Assembly (NCBI GenBank): GCA_038503035.1
Contig: JAVSML010000963.1
Span: forward strand, 248,001 to 312,000
Direction: 5' to 3'
Origin: Crocodylus rhombifer
Taxonomy: Eukaryota; Chordata; Crocodylia; Crocodylidae
DNA: 64,000 nucleotides
Of the stretch, positions 35,801 through 44,900 are shown piece after piece (position 1 is the stretch's first letter; every line of letters starts with the position of its first letter). A program made the translations under genes and the position numbers. The notes below the pieces were generated by a model, which did not search any database, was not told the DNA's origin, and worked only from the letters and a program-made list of their open reading frames with translations.

Positions 35801-38800
35801 ACTCCTGTAACAACAGTCAGGACCAGCTGCTAGGGTTACTGATTTAAACTGGGTGGGCAGAGGGAAAGAGGGATCCTGGATTGTATTATCGTTCAGAGAT
35901 ATGGTCAGGTCTTGTCTATTTCCCAATGCTAAGTCTACTGCTAATTGTCACATATTGAGCCCTCATTAGCAAATTAAGCACCATTCTGTATCTTTCCTCT
36001 TCTTTCCGACAGCTTTGCAGCCTTTGAAGAGTGCAGAGAACAAAGAAGGTAAGGGGTATTTTCTTTTTGCCATCGGCATTTGCCTGCAGGGTCCATTGGA
36101 GGGAGAGGTGCCAGTTGGCAACATACACAGCTAACTGAACACCTGATGAACCAGCACAGCTTCCCATTGAAAGCTCTAGTACAGGGCCAGCAGCCTACAG
36201 CCTGTTGGCCAAATCCAGCCATTTAATCCAGCTCTCAAATGTGGTGCTTCAGTGGTTGGAGCTCTCCTGGTGCTGCAGTGGCAGTGGCTGGGTCCAGATG
36301 CTTGCTTGCCCACTTGCTTGTGACCCAAGCTGGATCATTCTGTCCCACACCCTGAAAATGCTACCAGGCGCTGTGCTAGTGTAATGGGAGGCCAACCTTT
36401 CTGGCAGGTGTGGCAGAAGGTAAGCCCTGAACCCCCCCACAAGTACCAGGCCAATCCACTTCCCCTGCCTGATCTGTTGCTTTGCTTTCTGCTCCCTGCC
36501 CCAGGCTTCCTGTCTCATCCGTTGCACACATAGAAATTGCCCGTGCCCGTGGTGGTGTGCATGCTGCAGGCTGGCCACATGGCTCTACTATATGGTGTTG
36601 GACTCCGGCCCTTCTGATCTTTCAAGCGGCTTTTCCAAGGCTGTGGAACCTGTACTGATGTAGCTATGCAGAGACAGCTGTGTCTGCAGCCTCCTCCCTT
36701 CCTCCATTCCAAGTGGAGAGTCCGTTTTCACCATCAGAAGGGATTTTTTAGCTATGCCACCTCCACAACAATATAAGCCAAACTGAAAGAGGCCTTCTTT
36801 TGTGGCCATAGCGGTGCGTGGCTGTCAAAGCAACACCGGTTGAGCACTGATGTTTTCACACACTTAACCAACCTAGTGATGCTGGCAAAATTCTGTAGTG
36901 TGTTTCCGGTCGCAGTCCCTTTATCTCCATAGTGTTTGCAGCGCCTCACTGCTCTGTGTCACCCTGCTGTGAATTTATTAGCAGGCTATTGGCTTTCACT
37001 GCCAGATAAGCTATGAAGATGTTAAGTTAGACCAGAGCTAGCCCTGGTCTGGGCTCCGTACCCCTTGACACCGCCCCTAGCATTGATCCATTTCTGCTTA
37101 GCTCCATTTCTTTGTTCATGGACTTTCAGCCACTTTTCAGTTCACATCAGTGATTTTATCCCAAGACAATCCAATTTTCCAGTAAGACTTTTAGCTAAGT
37201 TCAGTAGTATCATCACTAAAATCCAAGCACATTATTTTTCTCTCTATTGCATTTCCATCATCCATTGATTTTGTAATCTCTTAGAGAGAAGAGTCAGGTT
37301 GGCTAAAATGTATATTTTCCAAGTATCTAGTGCAGCTTCCCTTCCCTTCCCTCCCCTTCCTGCCATATTCATACACCGCACTTATCAGTGTAGTGTCTGA
37401 GCACCTGCTAGGAGTGTATTAAATGTACAGAAGATGGGGAGGTTTGCGATTGTCTTCAGTTCCTAGGGGAATTCATTCCAGAGTCTCAGTCCAGTCCTCA
37501 AGAAAGCTCTGTCTCCTGCACGGATGAGTTGTTGCCTTTGTTAAAGGAAATTTCACTGTGTCTGTTGTGAAGCATGCAGTCGTGTTTTGCATTCCAGAGC
37601 TGTAGACAATCCTTTCGATGTCCTAGGCCCTAGCCAAGGAACACCTCAGAGATAAGAATCGAGCCCTTGAATATGATTAAAAATTTTGCAGATTGCTGTT
37701 GTAGAGAGGTAGAGGGCAGGTTTGAAGGGCTTGCAGGCATGTGTGGGGCTGAGATGTACTGCAGTGCTCTGGGTTGGAGTTTCTTATGTGTCAGAGGCTT
37801 TTTGACAAAATACCCTGCCTTGCTGTAGTTCAGCTGAGAGGTGTTGAAGGCATGATTCGCTGAGGCCAGGTCCCTGTCTGCCATTGTGGGCTGGTATTGC
37901 CCAGCCAACCAGAGGTGCTAGGAAGCATTAGGCAAGGATATGATACAAGGGCATAGCATCAGTAAAGATCCCAAGATTATTTTCCAGCAAACAAGACTGC
38001 ACTGTCGCTGTCAATTCATCCGTGCATTTTCCTCTGCCCATCCACATGGCCTCCTTTTTGTTCAGGATCTGTTTTAGGCTGTTGCTGTTCAGTCATGAGC
38101 TTATCTCATCCAAGCATGGGGCCATCTTGGATGATGGATCCATTACACTTTAGCTGTTCAGTTACTTTTTTCCCCCTCCTATTAACTTCTATTATTTCAC
38201 TATTCCTAGCAGTTGGGCCTTTGAAATAGTCATTATCAAAACTGCTCTTCCTTCCTTTTGGGAAGATTAGAACTACATATGTTCAAATGATTGTTACTTT
38301 GAAAGTTCTCCATGATGAAACCAAACGTGTCCCATGTGCTCTGAGGAGGAGATTTCCACAGGGCAGCCAGGAGTAAATTCTCAATAAAAATCAAAGGAAA
38401 CAGGGTTCCTAACTTTGGCTGATAGCTCTGAAAAATCCTCATCCTGAATTAATTAGACAATGTCTTTAAAATGAAGGGTCCTGCTCAGCTGGGTTGCAGT
38501 TAGATTTTTTTTGTATATTCTCACACCTACTCTTTGCGAACTTATTTTCTTCCTGGGATCTTCTCAGTGGTTGAAACACGTTTTCTTTCTTGTTCAAAGC
38601 AGATGTTTTAACTGAGGTTTGGTCTGTCAGCCATTGTTGAGTCACCATTAATTCTTCCTCCTCCTTTGTTATTAATGGCCCTGCTTTCTCTCTGGTGCTT
38701 CTTTTCATCCTGAATGATTAATAAAAAGCCTTTTCTTACTTCCCTTCACACCTTTAGCTAGAGGACTAACTTGCCTGGGTTTTTTTTCTCTTCTCCTCTC

Positions 38801-41800
38801 TCTGGCCTTATCTTTTCCCTGCAAGCCTCAGCAGATTGCATGTGCTTGTCTTCATTGCCTCCTCACTTTTCATCTCCCATGCAGATTGTTTGCTTAACCC
38901 TCTATCTTTGAGGAGTCCCTTTGCTTGCTCTTTGACTGCTTTTTCAGCAGAAATGTAGCCTGAATAATGGCCTCTTATAGGATTCTCCTGCTGCTTTATT
39001 CTCTTTTCCCCTTCTTCAATCCTCTGCAAGGAGCTTTGAAAACATGCACACATGCTCTGTCTCTGTCTAGCCTGTGCTTCATGGGCAGAATCAACCTCTG
39101 GGAAAAGGGGAGTGATGGGAGATTTCTTAGCACTGACCCTGAACCACCTCTCTGCTTGTTTAATGGGGACATCAATGTGATACCACCAAAGCACAGACCT
39201 TTGGAAATGCTGGCTACAGCATTAAGCCACTCTACCCCATCTAGCTGCTGCTGCTTCTCCTTCTCCCTGTTGTGGTAGCTTATAAGAAGAAGCCACTCCA
39301 ATGGAGGAGTGGGAATATGGCTGATATTGAGGTTGCCCATTTAACTGAGGATAGATGGAAGAATCCTTATATATACCACAAAGGCACTGATCTCCAAGTT
39401 CTGGTGTTAGTGAACTGGAGAGCCCGCTTGGGGCACCACAGAGAGGGACACTTCTTACTCTGCTTGCCAGTCACTTTAGGCATATGTGGCTTTAGTTCTC
39501 AGAAGTTGGGGTCTGCACTGATGTATTGGTGCCCTCCAGTGCTGGGTGTCCCATGAGAGGGAGGGCAGCATGAAGCTTGCAAAGGGAAACCAGGCCCTCT
39601 TTGCACTGCAACCAGAAGCCTGATATTTGTACCTGCAGTCATGAGTGCCCTGTGTCCTGGGTGTGATCCTGGCACGCAGGATTCAGCTGGCAGACTGGGG
39701 AGGCTTGCAGTTGTGGAAACCTCTGCTACATTAAGAATACCAGCTCCTCTGGCGTTACCCTGGGGGTGAAAGTATGACCTTGTCATTACACTCCATGCCT
39801 GGCAGCCAGGGCTCCTGACTTACTTCTTGCTTCAGTCAAAGGGTGAATAAGGTCAAGGCCCTTAGCAGGTTGTGCATCAGTTTCTGCACAGGTCTTGACC
39901 TAAACTCAACAGTGTGTGAAGTTCTTTGAGCTCCTTGGTGAGCATTGGCTGTGGCGGGCCTCTGTCTTATAGTCCAGAAGAGTGGCTCTGAGTGAGAGAG
40001 AGGATGGTGGCCAACCCTCCACTCCTCAGACCCTGTTAGGACTCCAGGCCTGCACAAAACACTGTTTACAGGAGTCCTGGTTTCATCAGCTAGGCACAGG
40101 AATGTGCCACTCCATGAGAATGTCCCCTCTGGGGGTGCCCTCCCTTTGCCCTCTCCCACAGGCCATGCAGAAGCAGGTAGCTAGAGGATTCTTCTGTGAG
40201 CCCAAGGGACTAGAGGAGTGAGATTCACTATAAATACAAAATCCAGATATAACACTGCTAACATCAAAGTCAAGAAGAGAAAGGCATGCCCCGGTGCTCC
40301 AAGCAGAGTCTGTGTTCATTGGCCCTGATGTCACAGCTGGGAGCGCATGGTGGCAGGTGGCTTTTAGCAGAGGACCCCGGGCAGCAGCCACCTTGTGCCA
40401 AAGGTGTTTTTGTAACCTGCTGCTCCCAGCTGTCTGTCAGCCAAGCAAAGAGTCATCGAGCAAATACAACATAAGGCAGGCTAGAGTGAGGGGTGCCAGG
40501 TAGCAAGGAGGCTGGCATTGCTCTGAGACAGACTGGTATCACAGCTGGGTAGGCAGGGCTGCTCTTCTTTAGATGAGCTGCCAGCCGGGAGCTATGATGG
40601 AGCTGGCACTCCAGCTGCTTGGGAAGGCAGCTGATAATGCACCAGTCACCCATCAGCAGCTCAGGCAGAGCCAGGGACAGCGTGGGAGCCTGAGTTTCAT
40701 GTCACTTATGCTTCCAAGGGGGAAAATCAACATGGGGTTATGAAGGCCCATGCAGCATGGAGAAGGCCTGGCTTTCAAACCTACACCAGGAGTCATGTCG
40801 GTTAATTGCATGATTGTCAGCATATCTGTGCCAGCATTGTGGGACTGAGGTTTACGTCACCGCTTCCTGTCTGGGTTGCTGCTGTCTGCTCAAAATATGC
40901 CCCAAATCTTGTGACCGCTTGCAAAGCCGGGCTCTGGGCCTGCTCCCATTTGCCCAGGTGTCACTCCACTGGCTTCATTGGAATTACTCCTTATTTATGC
41001 CTGTTTGAGAGCTGAATCGAGACCAATGGTTCATTTCCTTCTGGTTTTGTGTCTCTGGAAGTGTGTAGTGCCACACCACTGGTGACTGACTGCTCTGCAG
41101 GGAATGAACTCGGGGATGTAAAATAGGCTTCTCTACCATTTGGTACCTGCTAGGGAACAGGCAGTGACAGATTTCCATGTATTCTACAGTCTATATTATA
41201 ATTTAGTAACATGATTAATTAATAACACATTAATTAATGTTATGTTTACATTATAATATTTATATTATATGTAGATAGTGAAATGGGGTGCTATTAAATT
41301 ATGAAAACCTGTAAAGGTTTAAAGAGTTTCAAAACCACTAGAGAGCCCATGCCAACCACTAATTTACATGGTAGTGGTTGGCATGGACTCCTTCACTACC
41401 ATCCAGACACATAGGCCTCAAGGATAGCCTCAAGGATAAGCTTACTTGAATTTTGCACAGTGTGGAGACATGGGTCACAAATCCAGTCCCAATTGCAGCG
41501 AGTACATGGGCAAGGTCACCTGAGAACGAAGAGTCTTCCAGTGTCTTCCCACAGTTCCCCACCATGGAACTGACAAGTTTGCCAGCAGCTGACTGGGAAC
41601 AAATCCTAGAGAATAAGATTAAGTCCATCTGGAGGCTCAGGTGGAAGAGGAGAGCTGCAGTGTGACCGTCTCCAACCTTAGCTCTTATGAGGCACTTGTG
41701 CGGCATTCCAGAATTGGCATTTTGTTTTTAATGTTTTTAGCCGAAAACCCACTTCCCCATCATTTTGTGAGGAAATATTCAATGTGGTATGACATCCACT

Positions 41801-41996
41801 GGGCGCCCAGGCTGCTGGGCCCTTTGACAGACTTGCATCTAGAGAGGGCTGTACTCTTTGCTCCTCATGGGAAGATCTCTCACATCTTTGTACAGTCTCC
41901 TTCCCCTTCCCCAGCCCCCCATGGCAGGTCAGTTAATTTTGTATTTCTTCACCAATTTTTATTTCTTTTTCAGACAATGAACAAGAAATTGCCTGA
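12901..41996 (+). CDS. CD276: CD276 (B7-H3), two-Ig form; spliced CDS, 7 coding exons
   Basis: The spliced coding sequence joins 12901-12970, 17846-18196, 19408-19704, 27504-27644, 34051-34092, 36013-36048 and 41974-41996. That is 960 nt, or 319 residues plus a TGA stop; the human two-Ig form has 316. Layout by residue: signal peptide 1-24, IgV about 25-140 (Cys46/Cys47 and Cys123), IgC about 141-239 (Cys166 and Cys221), transmembrane helix about 249-271, cytoplasmic tail 272-319. Family hallmarks are the IWQLTDTK and DEGSFTCF motifs in the V domain, RGYPEA, WQDGQG and CLVRNPVLQ in the C domain, and a tail ending EQEIA. Every intron is GT-AG and phase 1. B7-H3 is a B7-family cell-surface immune co-signalling ligand. 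The identification is firm. The start codon is less so, because the frame stays open upstream to the exon 2 acceptor and ATGs also occur at 12919 and 12922. Confidence 0.96.
13812..13844 (+). repeat. 18-bp tandem duplication
   Basis: GGGGATGAATTGCAG and AGGGATGAATCGCAG are spaced 18 bp apart. Confidence 0.75.
14338..14860. mobile_element. Interspersed repeat with the TTTTATTAGACCAACTT motif
   Basis: The block includes GTAGCCGTGTTGGTCTAAGG, ATATCTTTTATTAGACCAAC, AAGCAAGCTTTCAGG and AACCCTTCGTCAGGCTGAGG. The segment to about 14860 (GGTTTCCTTTGAGGATCAGG) looks like the same family. A shorter relative lies at 49378-49530. I know the pattern as a common tetrapod repeat but cannot name its class from sequence alone. 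Confidence 0.7.
15685..15815 (+). repeat. MIR-like SINE fragment
   Basis: CACTTTGGGCAAGTCACTTTTCC followed by CATAAGCTATTTGGAGCAGAG matches the order of the MIR core and 3' region in degraded form. Confidence 0.5.
15820..16315 (+). mobile_element. CR1 LINE 3'-end copy
   Basis: Nearly 500 bp of the CR1 3' region can be followed, including TAGTCTAGAGAAGAGAAGACTG, TCTTTAAGTACCTGAAGGG, GGAGGTTTTTAAGGCCCAG, GCAGGGGGTTGGACTAGATG, and a tail TGTGATTCTGCCATTCTACC. One of the best preserved CR1 copies in the window. Confidence 0.95.
17846..18196 (+). CDS. CD276: CD276 exon 3: IgV domain
   Basis: The exon runs from a CCCCAG acceptor to a GTGAGA donor and is 351 nt long, phase 1 at both ends. It encodes residues 24-140, a complete IgV fold. 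Visible are the B-strand cysteines in ATLCCSF (46/47), the C-strand Trp in LIWQLTD (64), DEGSFTC with the F-strand Cys123, and a G-strand ending VMLQVA. N-glycosylation sequons are at Asn54 (NFS), Asn92 (NRT) and Asn105 (NVS). The stretch after the QDQ motif (residues 83-90) is a few residues longer than I recall for human B7-H3. Confidence 0.97.
18197..19407 (+). other. CD276 intron 3 (1211 bp)
   Basis: A short phase-1 intron between the IgV and IgC exons. Apart from the CA/CG tract at 18264 no element is recognised. Confidence 0.85.
18264..18298 (+). repeat. (CA)n/(CG)n alternating purine-pyrimidine tract
   Basis: A run of CA steps passes into CGCGCATGCACGCGCACACGCGC, strictly alternating purine and pyrimidine for about 35 bp, right after a C homopolymer and an AAAA. 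It begins about 68 bp after the exon 3 donor. Such tracts can adopt Z-DNA. Confidence 0.9.
19408..19704 (+). CDS. CD276: CD276 exon 4: IgC domain
   Basis: The exon is bounded by a CCTTTCAG acceptor and a GTTAGT donor. It is 297 nt, phase 1 at both ends, and encodes residues 141-239. It shows the B7 constant-domain pattern: SKPN at the start, LEPNK, VTVTC (Cys166), RGYPEA, the Trp179 in [26 protein letters not shown], and YSCLVRNPV (Cys221). Sequons are at Asn186 (NFT) and Asn190 (NVT). The intron before it is only 1211 bp, keeping the V and C exons close together. Confidence 0.97.
20813..20901 (+). repeat. (TCTG)n / (TC)n microsatellite
   Basis: About seven TCTG units are followed by TC dinucleotides interrupted by TG and TTTC. 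Purely pyrimidine apart from the G positions. Likely length-polymorphic. Confidence 0.97.
21690..21805 (-). repeat. tRNA-like SINE fragment (tentative)
   Basis: Read on the minus strand, GGTGCCAGGTTCGATCTC resembles a Pol III B box with an upstream A-box-like GCAGTTGAGGC about 40 nt before it. A second GTTCAATTCC lies on the plus strand. The cloverleaf is not intact, so it is not a tRNA gene. Confidence 0.35.
23606..23800. mobile_element. hAT-like fragment
   Basis: It starts CAGGGATTGGCAACCCCCAGCACGTGTGCC, the typical left end of a vertebrate hAT non-autonomous family. The right end was not located. Confidence 0.5.
25435..25580 (-). repeat. MIR SINE fragment
   Basis: GAAGAAACCGAGGCACAAAGAGG, AAGGTCATTTACTAGG and GGCAGGGCTGGGGCTAGGAT mirror the reversed MIR core in order. 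Confidence 0.65.
26175..26290 (-). repeat. MIR-like fragment
   Basis: GAGCACCTCACAGTCTTTAATGC and GGGGAAGTACTATTACC match the reversed MIR 3' half. The rest is decayed. Confidence 0.5.
27504..27644 (+). CDS. CD276: CD276 exon 5: stalk, transmembrane helix and start of tail
   Basis: The exon runs from a TCCTCAAG acceptor to a GTAAAC donor (a weaker +4 to +6 match than the other donors here). It is 141 nt, phase 1 at both ends, and encodes residues 240-286. A short stalk (GQHLTFP) leads to a helix of about 23 hydrophobic residues starting at Ala249 and ending near Cys271. The basic stop-transfer RKKIRQSC and an acidic Glu-rich run ending ENAG follow. The match to B7-H3 is unmistakable in LWVT and in the juxtamembrane segment. 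Confidence 0.96.
27664..27692 (+). repeat. (TGGTGC)n hexamer microsatellite
   Basis: Four to five TGGTGC units begin about 20 bp after the exon 5 donor and run into TGGTGGTGGGGAG. G-rich on the transcribed-RNA sense strand. Confidence 0.9.
28734..28768. repeat. Short inverted repeat (hairpin)
   Basis: ATCTCAACCCTGA and TCAGGGTTGAGGT are inverted copies with 12 of 13 pairs and a 9-nt loop. Confidence 0.8.
28892..29135. mobile_element. Small hAT-like element, 244 bp
   Basis: The left end CAGGGCTGTCCAAC and the right end GTTGGATAGCCCTA are inverted copies. Flanks GCATGGCC and AAATAGCC agree at 5 of 8 positions, a decayed 8-bp duplication. No coding capacity. Confidence 0.65.
29341..29395 (+). 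repeat. 28-bp tandem duplication
   Basis: GAGAAGTCTTAGGGTGAGCC and GAGAAGTCTCAGGGTGCC, each followed by CCTCTGT, are spaced 28 bp apart. Confidence 0.8.
29425..29532 (+). mobile_element. CR1 LINE 3' tail
   Basis: GGCTGGGATGTTCTAGTTGG, GAGCAGGGGTTGAACTAGATG, and a tail TTTTCTGTGATTCTGGAT identify a truncated CR1 copy, close to the copy ending at 16315. Confidence 0.92.
30340..30500 (+). repeat. MIR-like SINE
   Basis: GACTTGGGTCCTACTGCC, GGCAAGCCCCTTTATCTCCC, TTTCTCACTTGTAAAAGAGGGCAGTAATAG and GTGTTTTGAGATTTACTGG follow the order of the MIR core and the reptile 3' region. Confidence 0.7.
31230..31264. repeat. Palindromic (TG)n/(CA)n tract
   Basis: GTGTGTGTGCACACAC is self-complementary and continues as CGCGCGAGCACACACACAC. 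Alternating purine-pyrimidine, able to form Z-DNA or a small cruciform. More CA-rich stretches follow to 31455. Confidence 0.9.
32275..32500 (-). mobile_element. Older CR1-like LINE fragment
   Basis: GTGGGAAGGGACCTTGAGAGTTCATCTAG, GACAGAGGTTCCACAAGCTCC and AATCTACTCCAGCACTTAAC match the reversed CR1 3' region with heavier divergence. Confidence 0.85.
34051..34092 (+). CDS. CD276: CD276 exon 6: acidic tail segment
   Basis: A 42-nt microexon between a TTTTGCAG acceptor and a GTAAGT donor, phase 1 at both ends. It encodes residues 287-300, [13 protein letters not shown] after the split Gly, the counterpart of the acidic EDQDGEG segment in the B7-H3 tail. It lies 6.4 kb from exon 5, is too short to be found by length, and is recognised from its splice sites and residues. 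Confidence 0.93.
34093..36012 (+). other. CD276 intron 6 (1920 bp)
   Basis: Between two microexons, phase 1. Contains the degenerate TG/CA-rich patch at 34560-34990. The rest is unremarkable. Confidence 0.85.
34560..34990. repeat. Degenerate GCATGT/CACATG-rich low-complexity patch
   Basis: Words such as TGTGCATG, CATATGCATG, GTGCACAT, CATGCACAC and TTGCACAC recur irregularly over about 430 bp with no fixed period. Probably a decayed CA/TG array. Confidence 0.55.
36013..36048 (+). CDS. CD276: CD276 exon 7: tail segment
   Basis: A 36-nt microexon after a TTTCCGACAG acceptor and before a GTAAGG donor, phase 1 at both ends. It encodes residues 301-312, [12 protein letters not shown], matching the ALQPLK motif of the B7-H3 tail. 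Skipping it would remove 12 residues in frame. Confidence 0.93.
37336..37362 (+). repeat. (CCTTC)n pyrimidine tract
   Basis: CTTCCCTTCCCTTCCCTCC repeats a five-base unit about four times. Confidence 0.85.
37390..38140 (-). mobile_element. L3/CR1-like LINE remnant (tentative)
   Basis: GGAATTCATTCCAGAGTC, AAGAAAGCTCTGTCTCCTGC, GATGTCCTAGGCCCTAG and, further on, GCCTCCTTTTTGTTCAGGATC recur in this order in the old L3/CR1-group repeats of reptiles as I remember them. Frames are broken throughout. Confidence 0.5.
41347..41386. repeat. Perfect 15-bp inverted repeat, 10-nt loop
   Basis: The left arm CCATGCCAACCACTA (41347-41361) and right arm TAGTGGTTGGCATGG (41372-41386) are exact inverse complements. 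Past one mismatch, three more bases pair (41343-41345 with 41388-41390). It lies in intron 7, about 590 bp before the last coding exon. Confidence 0.95.
41974..41996 (+). CDS. CD276: CD276 exon 8: C-terminal residues and stop
   Basis: After a TTCTTTTTCAG acceptor the exon completes an Asp codon and encodes NEQEIA followed by TGA at 41994-41996. This matches the conserved GQEIA-type end of B7-H3 with Glu in place of Gly. The exon continues into the 3' UTR. Only 23 nt are coding. Confidence 0.93.
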
Positions 41997-44900
41997 CAGG
42001 AATTGGAGCTGCACAAACAACACCTGGTGCCACAGGGTAGCAGGCAGCATACCTTCAGACTCTCCCATGGGGGTGTACAATAGGGAACACGGGAACTTAT
42101 GAACAATACATCCCAGCCCTGTCAACCCTCACTACATATTCTGCCCGTAGAGACAACAGGTCACCATAAACCCATCCCCTCTCCACCCACATGTACTTCA
42201 TAGACCTGGCTATGCTACTAGGTTGGTCTCATTTTCCTGTAGATGTCAAATAACTCTTCATGCCTCACCAGTTTTTCTCTTCCAGGCTTATGAAGCCCAA
42301 AGTCCAGTGGGCCTGCTTCTGTTGAAGGCTCAACAGCACTAGTGCAGAATGGGTGCCCCATACTCTTATTCATGACTGTTCGCACACGTTTTGCACTGTG
42401 TAAGTGACAGCACCAGATGTAGAGCAATGGGGAATCAGGCTTACTGGGGGAGCCTAGGCAGTGACTGGAACCAGGCTCTGTCCTGCAAGGTGTTTTAACT
42501 CGTGTTTATATTTAAGGATGTGTTCAAACTCTTTGCTGAGTCAGGTCAGAGTGCCCAGCACCTTTCCTGAATGGAACCCAGTGCCTTATTTTGGCACCAG
42601 ATGTCAATGTCTTGGCCTTCATAGTACATAAATAATGCAAGAACCAGTTCTGCTGCTGCTCTCCTGATACCCCTGAGAACTGCAGCCCTCAGATCCATCC
42701 TGCCCAGGGGGGTCCTCCATGCTCACAACCCCCGGCTTGCCAAAGCCTCTGCTCTTCCCCCTCATATCATCATGGACCAAGCTCCAGGTTGTCCCCACAT
42801 TCCAAATTCAGCTTTTAAAAAAGGGTGGAAGGGATGAGATGTCTGCCAGCAGACCCTAAATACAGAGACCCTGAGAGTCATTTTTTTTTCCCCCTCCAAT
42901 CGGCCTTCCTTTCCATCACCTCTGGGGGCCTGCATTCCAACCACAGCAGCTCTCCTGCACTCAGGCAAAGGGAGTGTGGGGATAATGGAACTGTCTGCAC
43001 CCAATGTGCCTTTAGGGATGAGATTCGGTGGTTCCTTCCCAAATCTCAAGACCTGAGGAGATGAAGAGCGGACTGGACAAGGTCTTTAAAGCTCTGTGGA
43101 GACAAAGAATCCAGATCCAGAGAGAAGGAGAGACTGAGACAGGCCCAGCAGGGCCTTGGAGGATGAAGTGCATGAGCTGGAAAGTAAACTGTTCATGCTT
43201 GTAGCCCTGGTCATGACAGCGGCACAGCTTCAGAGGCGCATTATTACTCATAATGTTGTAGCATGGCAGCCAGCAGTTCTGATTTGTATTTTCTTTCTTT
43301 AAGCATGTGGGGACAGATCTGTTTCTAAAATAACTTTGTTAGGAACAATGGTGCTATGCCAGGGGTGGGTTTGGCCTAGCGGATTTTCTCAGGGGTGGGG
43401 TGGGGTGGGAGTGGGGTAGAGGAGACTTCATAGATCCCTCCTCCTTGTGCACATCCCTGTCTGCCATCATCAAAGGGGTCAGTAAGAAGGTGAAACTGGA
43501 TGTTGTACCTGCCTAAAGTCAAAGTTAGGAGGGAAACCTGCAGGTCGGGTGTAGCCCTCAAATACACAAAGTGACAAGGCACGTACTACTTTTTTGAGAT
43601 GCGGGAGGGAGATGGGCATGGGAAGTAATGGGGTGTTTTCCCTGGAGAAGGAGACTAGCTACAGGTAGAGATAGTTTACCATATTTTTAATGGTCAGAAG
43701 CAACGACTCCATTTTTTTTCTACAGGCAAGTCATCCCCACTGTCTGCTTTGTTCACTTCACAAGCTCTCCTAGAGGCTGGTCTCCATGCCAGTAAGGTCA
43801 GTGGTACCTCTTCCACTGGCAGCAATGAACAGTGCATGAGGCCCTGCACATTTCAAGGTGCCTTCCCCGTTGCCCCTAAATGCTGTCAGGCCAGCTAGTC
43901 TGTTCCAAGGCTTCTGGCAACCATTTTGAAGCTGAGATTTCCTGTGAGCTGGTGCCACCAAGTTGCATGTTTAGTTGGGGAAACCAAAAGTAAATGGAAA
44001 CGAATGAAATATGCCCTGTGGTTTACATGGAGCCTGCCTGTGTCCCTGTGTGTTACCTATCGGAAAAGTTAAGTTAAAGGAGAAGCTGGGGATGGATAAT
44101 GATGAGAGAATCCAGTGAATCTTGGAGGCTGGCCTGTCTTTTCAGCCCCACAGATGATCCGTAAGGATCAAAGTGAAACCCCTGAATGCAGCTGAGAAGG
44201 TAGAATTTTAACCTGCCATCGTTGTCCATGTGATGGATAAATACAGCTCCAGTTTATGGGACTGCCAGTGGGGCATGTTTCCCTGGCTTTAAAAACACCA
44301 TGAGCCACCTTTGCAGCTGGTGTAAATTAGGGGTGAATCCATTCACTTCACTGGAAATACATTTATTTACACCACCTGAGTATGGTGGCCCGATGCCTAT
44401 TATAGACAAGGTTGGCAGTGCTGCCTATGACTGAAGGTTGCCTGATGCCTCTGTTTTCAGATCCTGTTTGCAAATGCCTATGATTTTACCCAGCTTTAAC
44501 CATCTGACCTAAAATGTGCTTGCTGAGTATCTGCCTCGGACTGAATTCTCATTATAAATTTCAAGCAGAATGGTTTAGCCATTTCTGAGAATCAGGCATG
44601 AGGAAAATGAAGTTGCTTTGCTCCCTTTACAGAGGTTGGTGACCTTCTGAATCATGGTGTCACCATCCTACTTGCACCAGGCACTTGACACTTGATGGCC
44701 TTCGTGTCAGGGGTGTGCCTTTTGCTGTTGCCATGAAGAACCTGCTCAGATTTGTCCTTGTTGCAGTGAAAATCACAATTTACACATACTCAATAGAAAT
44801 GTCTTTGGTTGTAGCAGCTAAAATTGTCCAAAGATAATCTCTCTTTGTACACTTGAGTCTCTCAGAATGCACATGCAGTATTGACCCATGGTGACTGAGT

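Larger units (their letters stand above)
36049..41973 (+). other. CD276 intron 7 (5925 bp)
   Basis: Phase 1. Contains a pyrimidine tract at 37336, an L3/CR1-like LINE remnant (37390-38140), an A-rich minus-strand open region (38466-39340) and a perfect hairpin at 41347. Confidence 0.85.
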
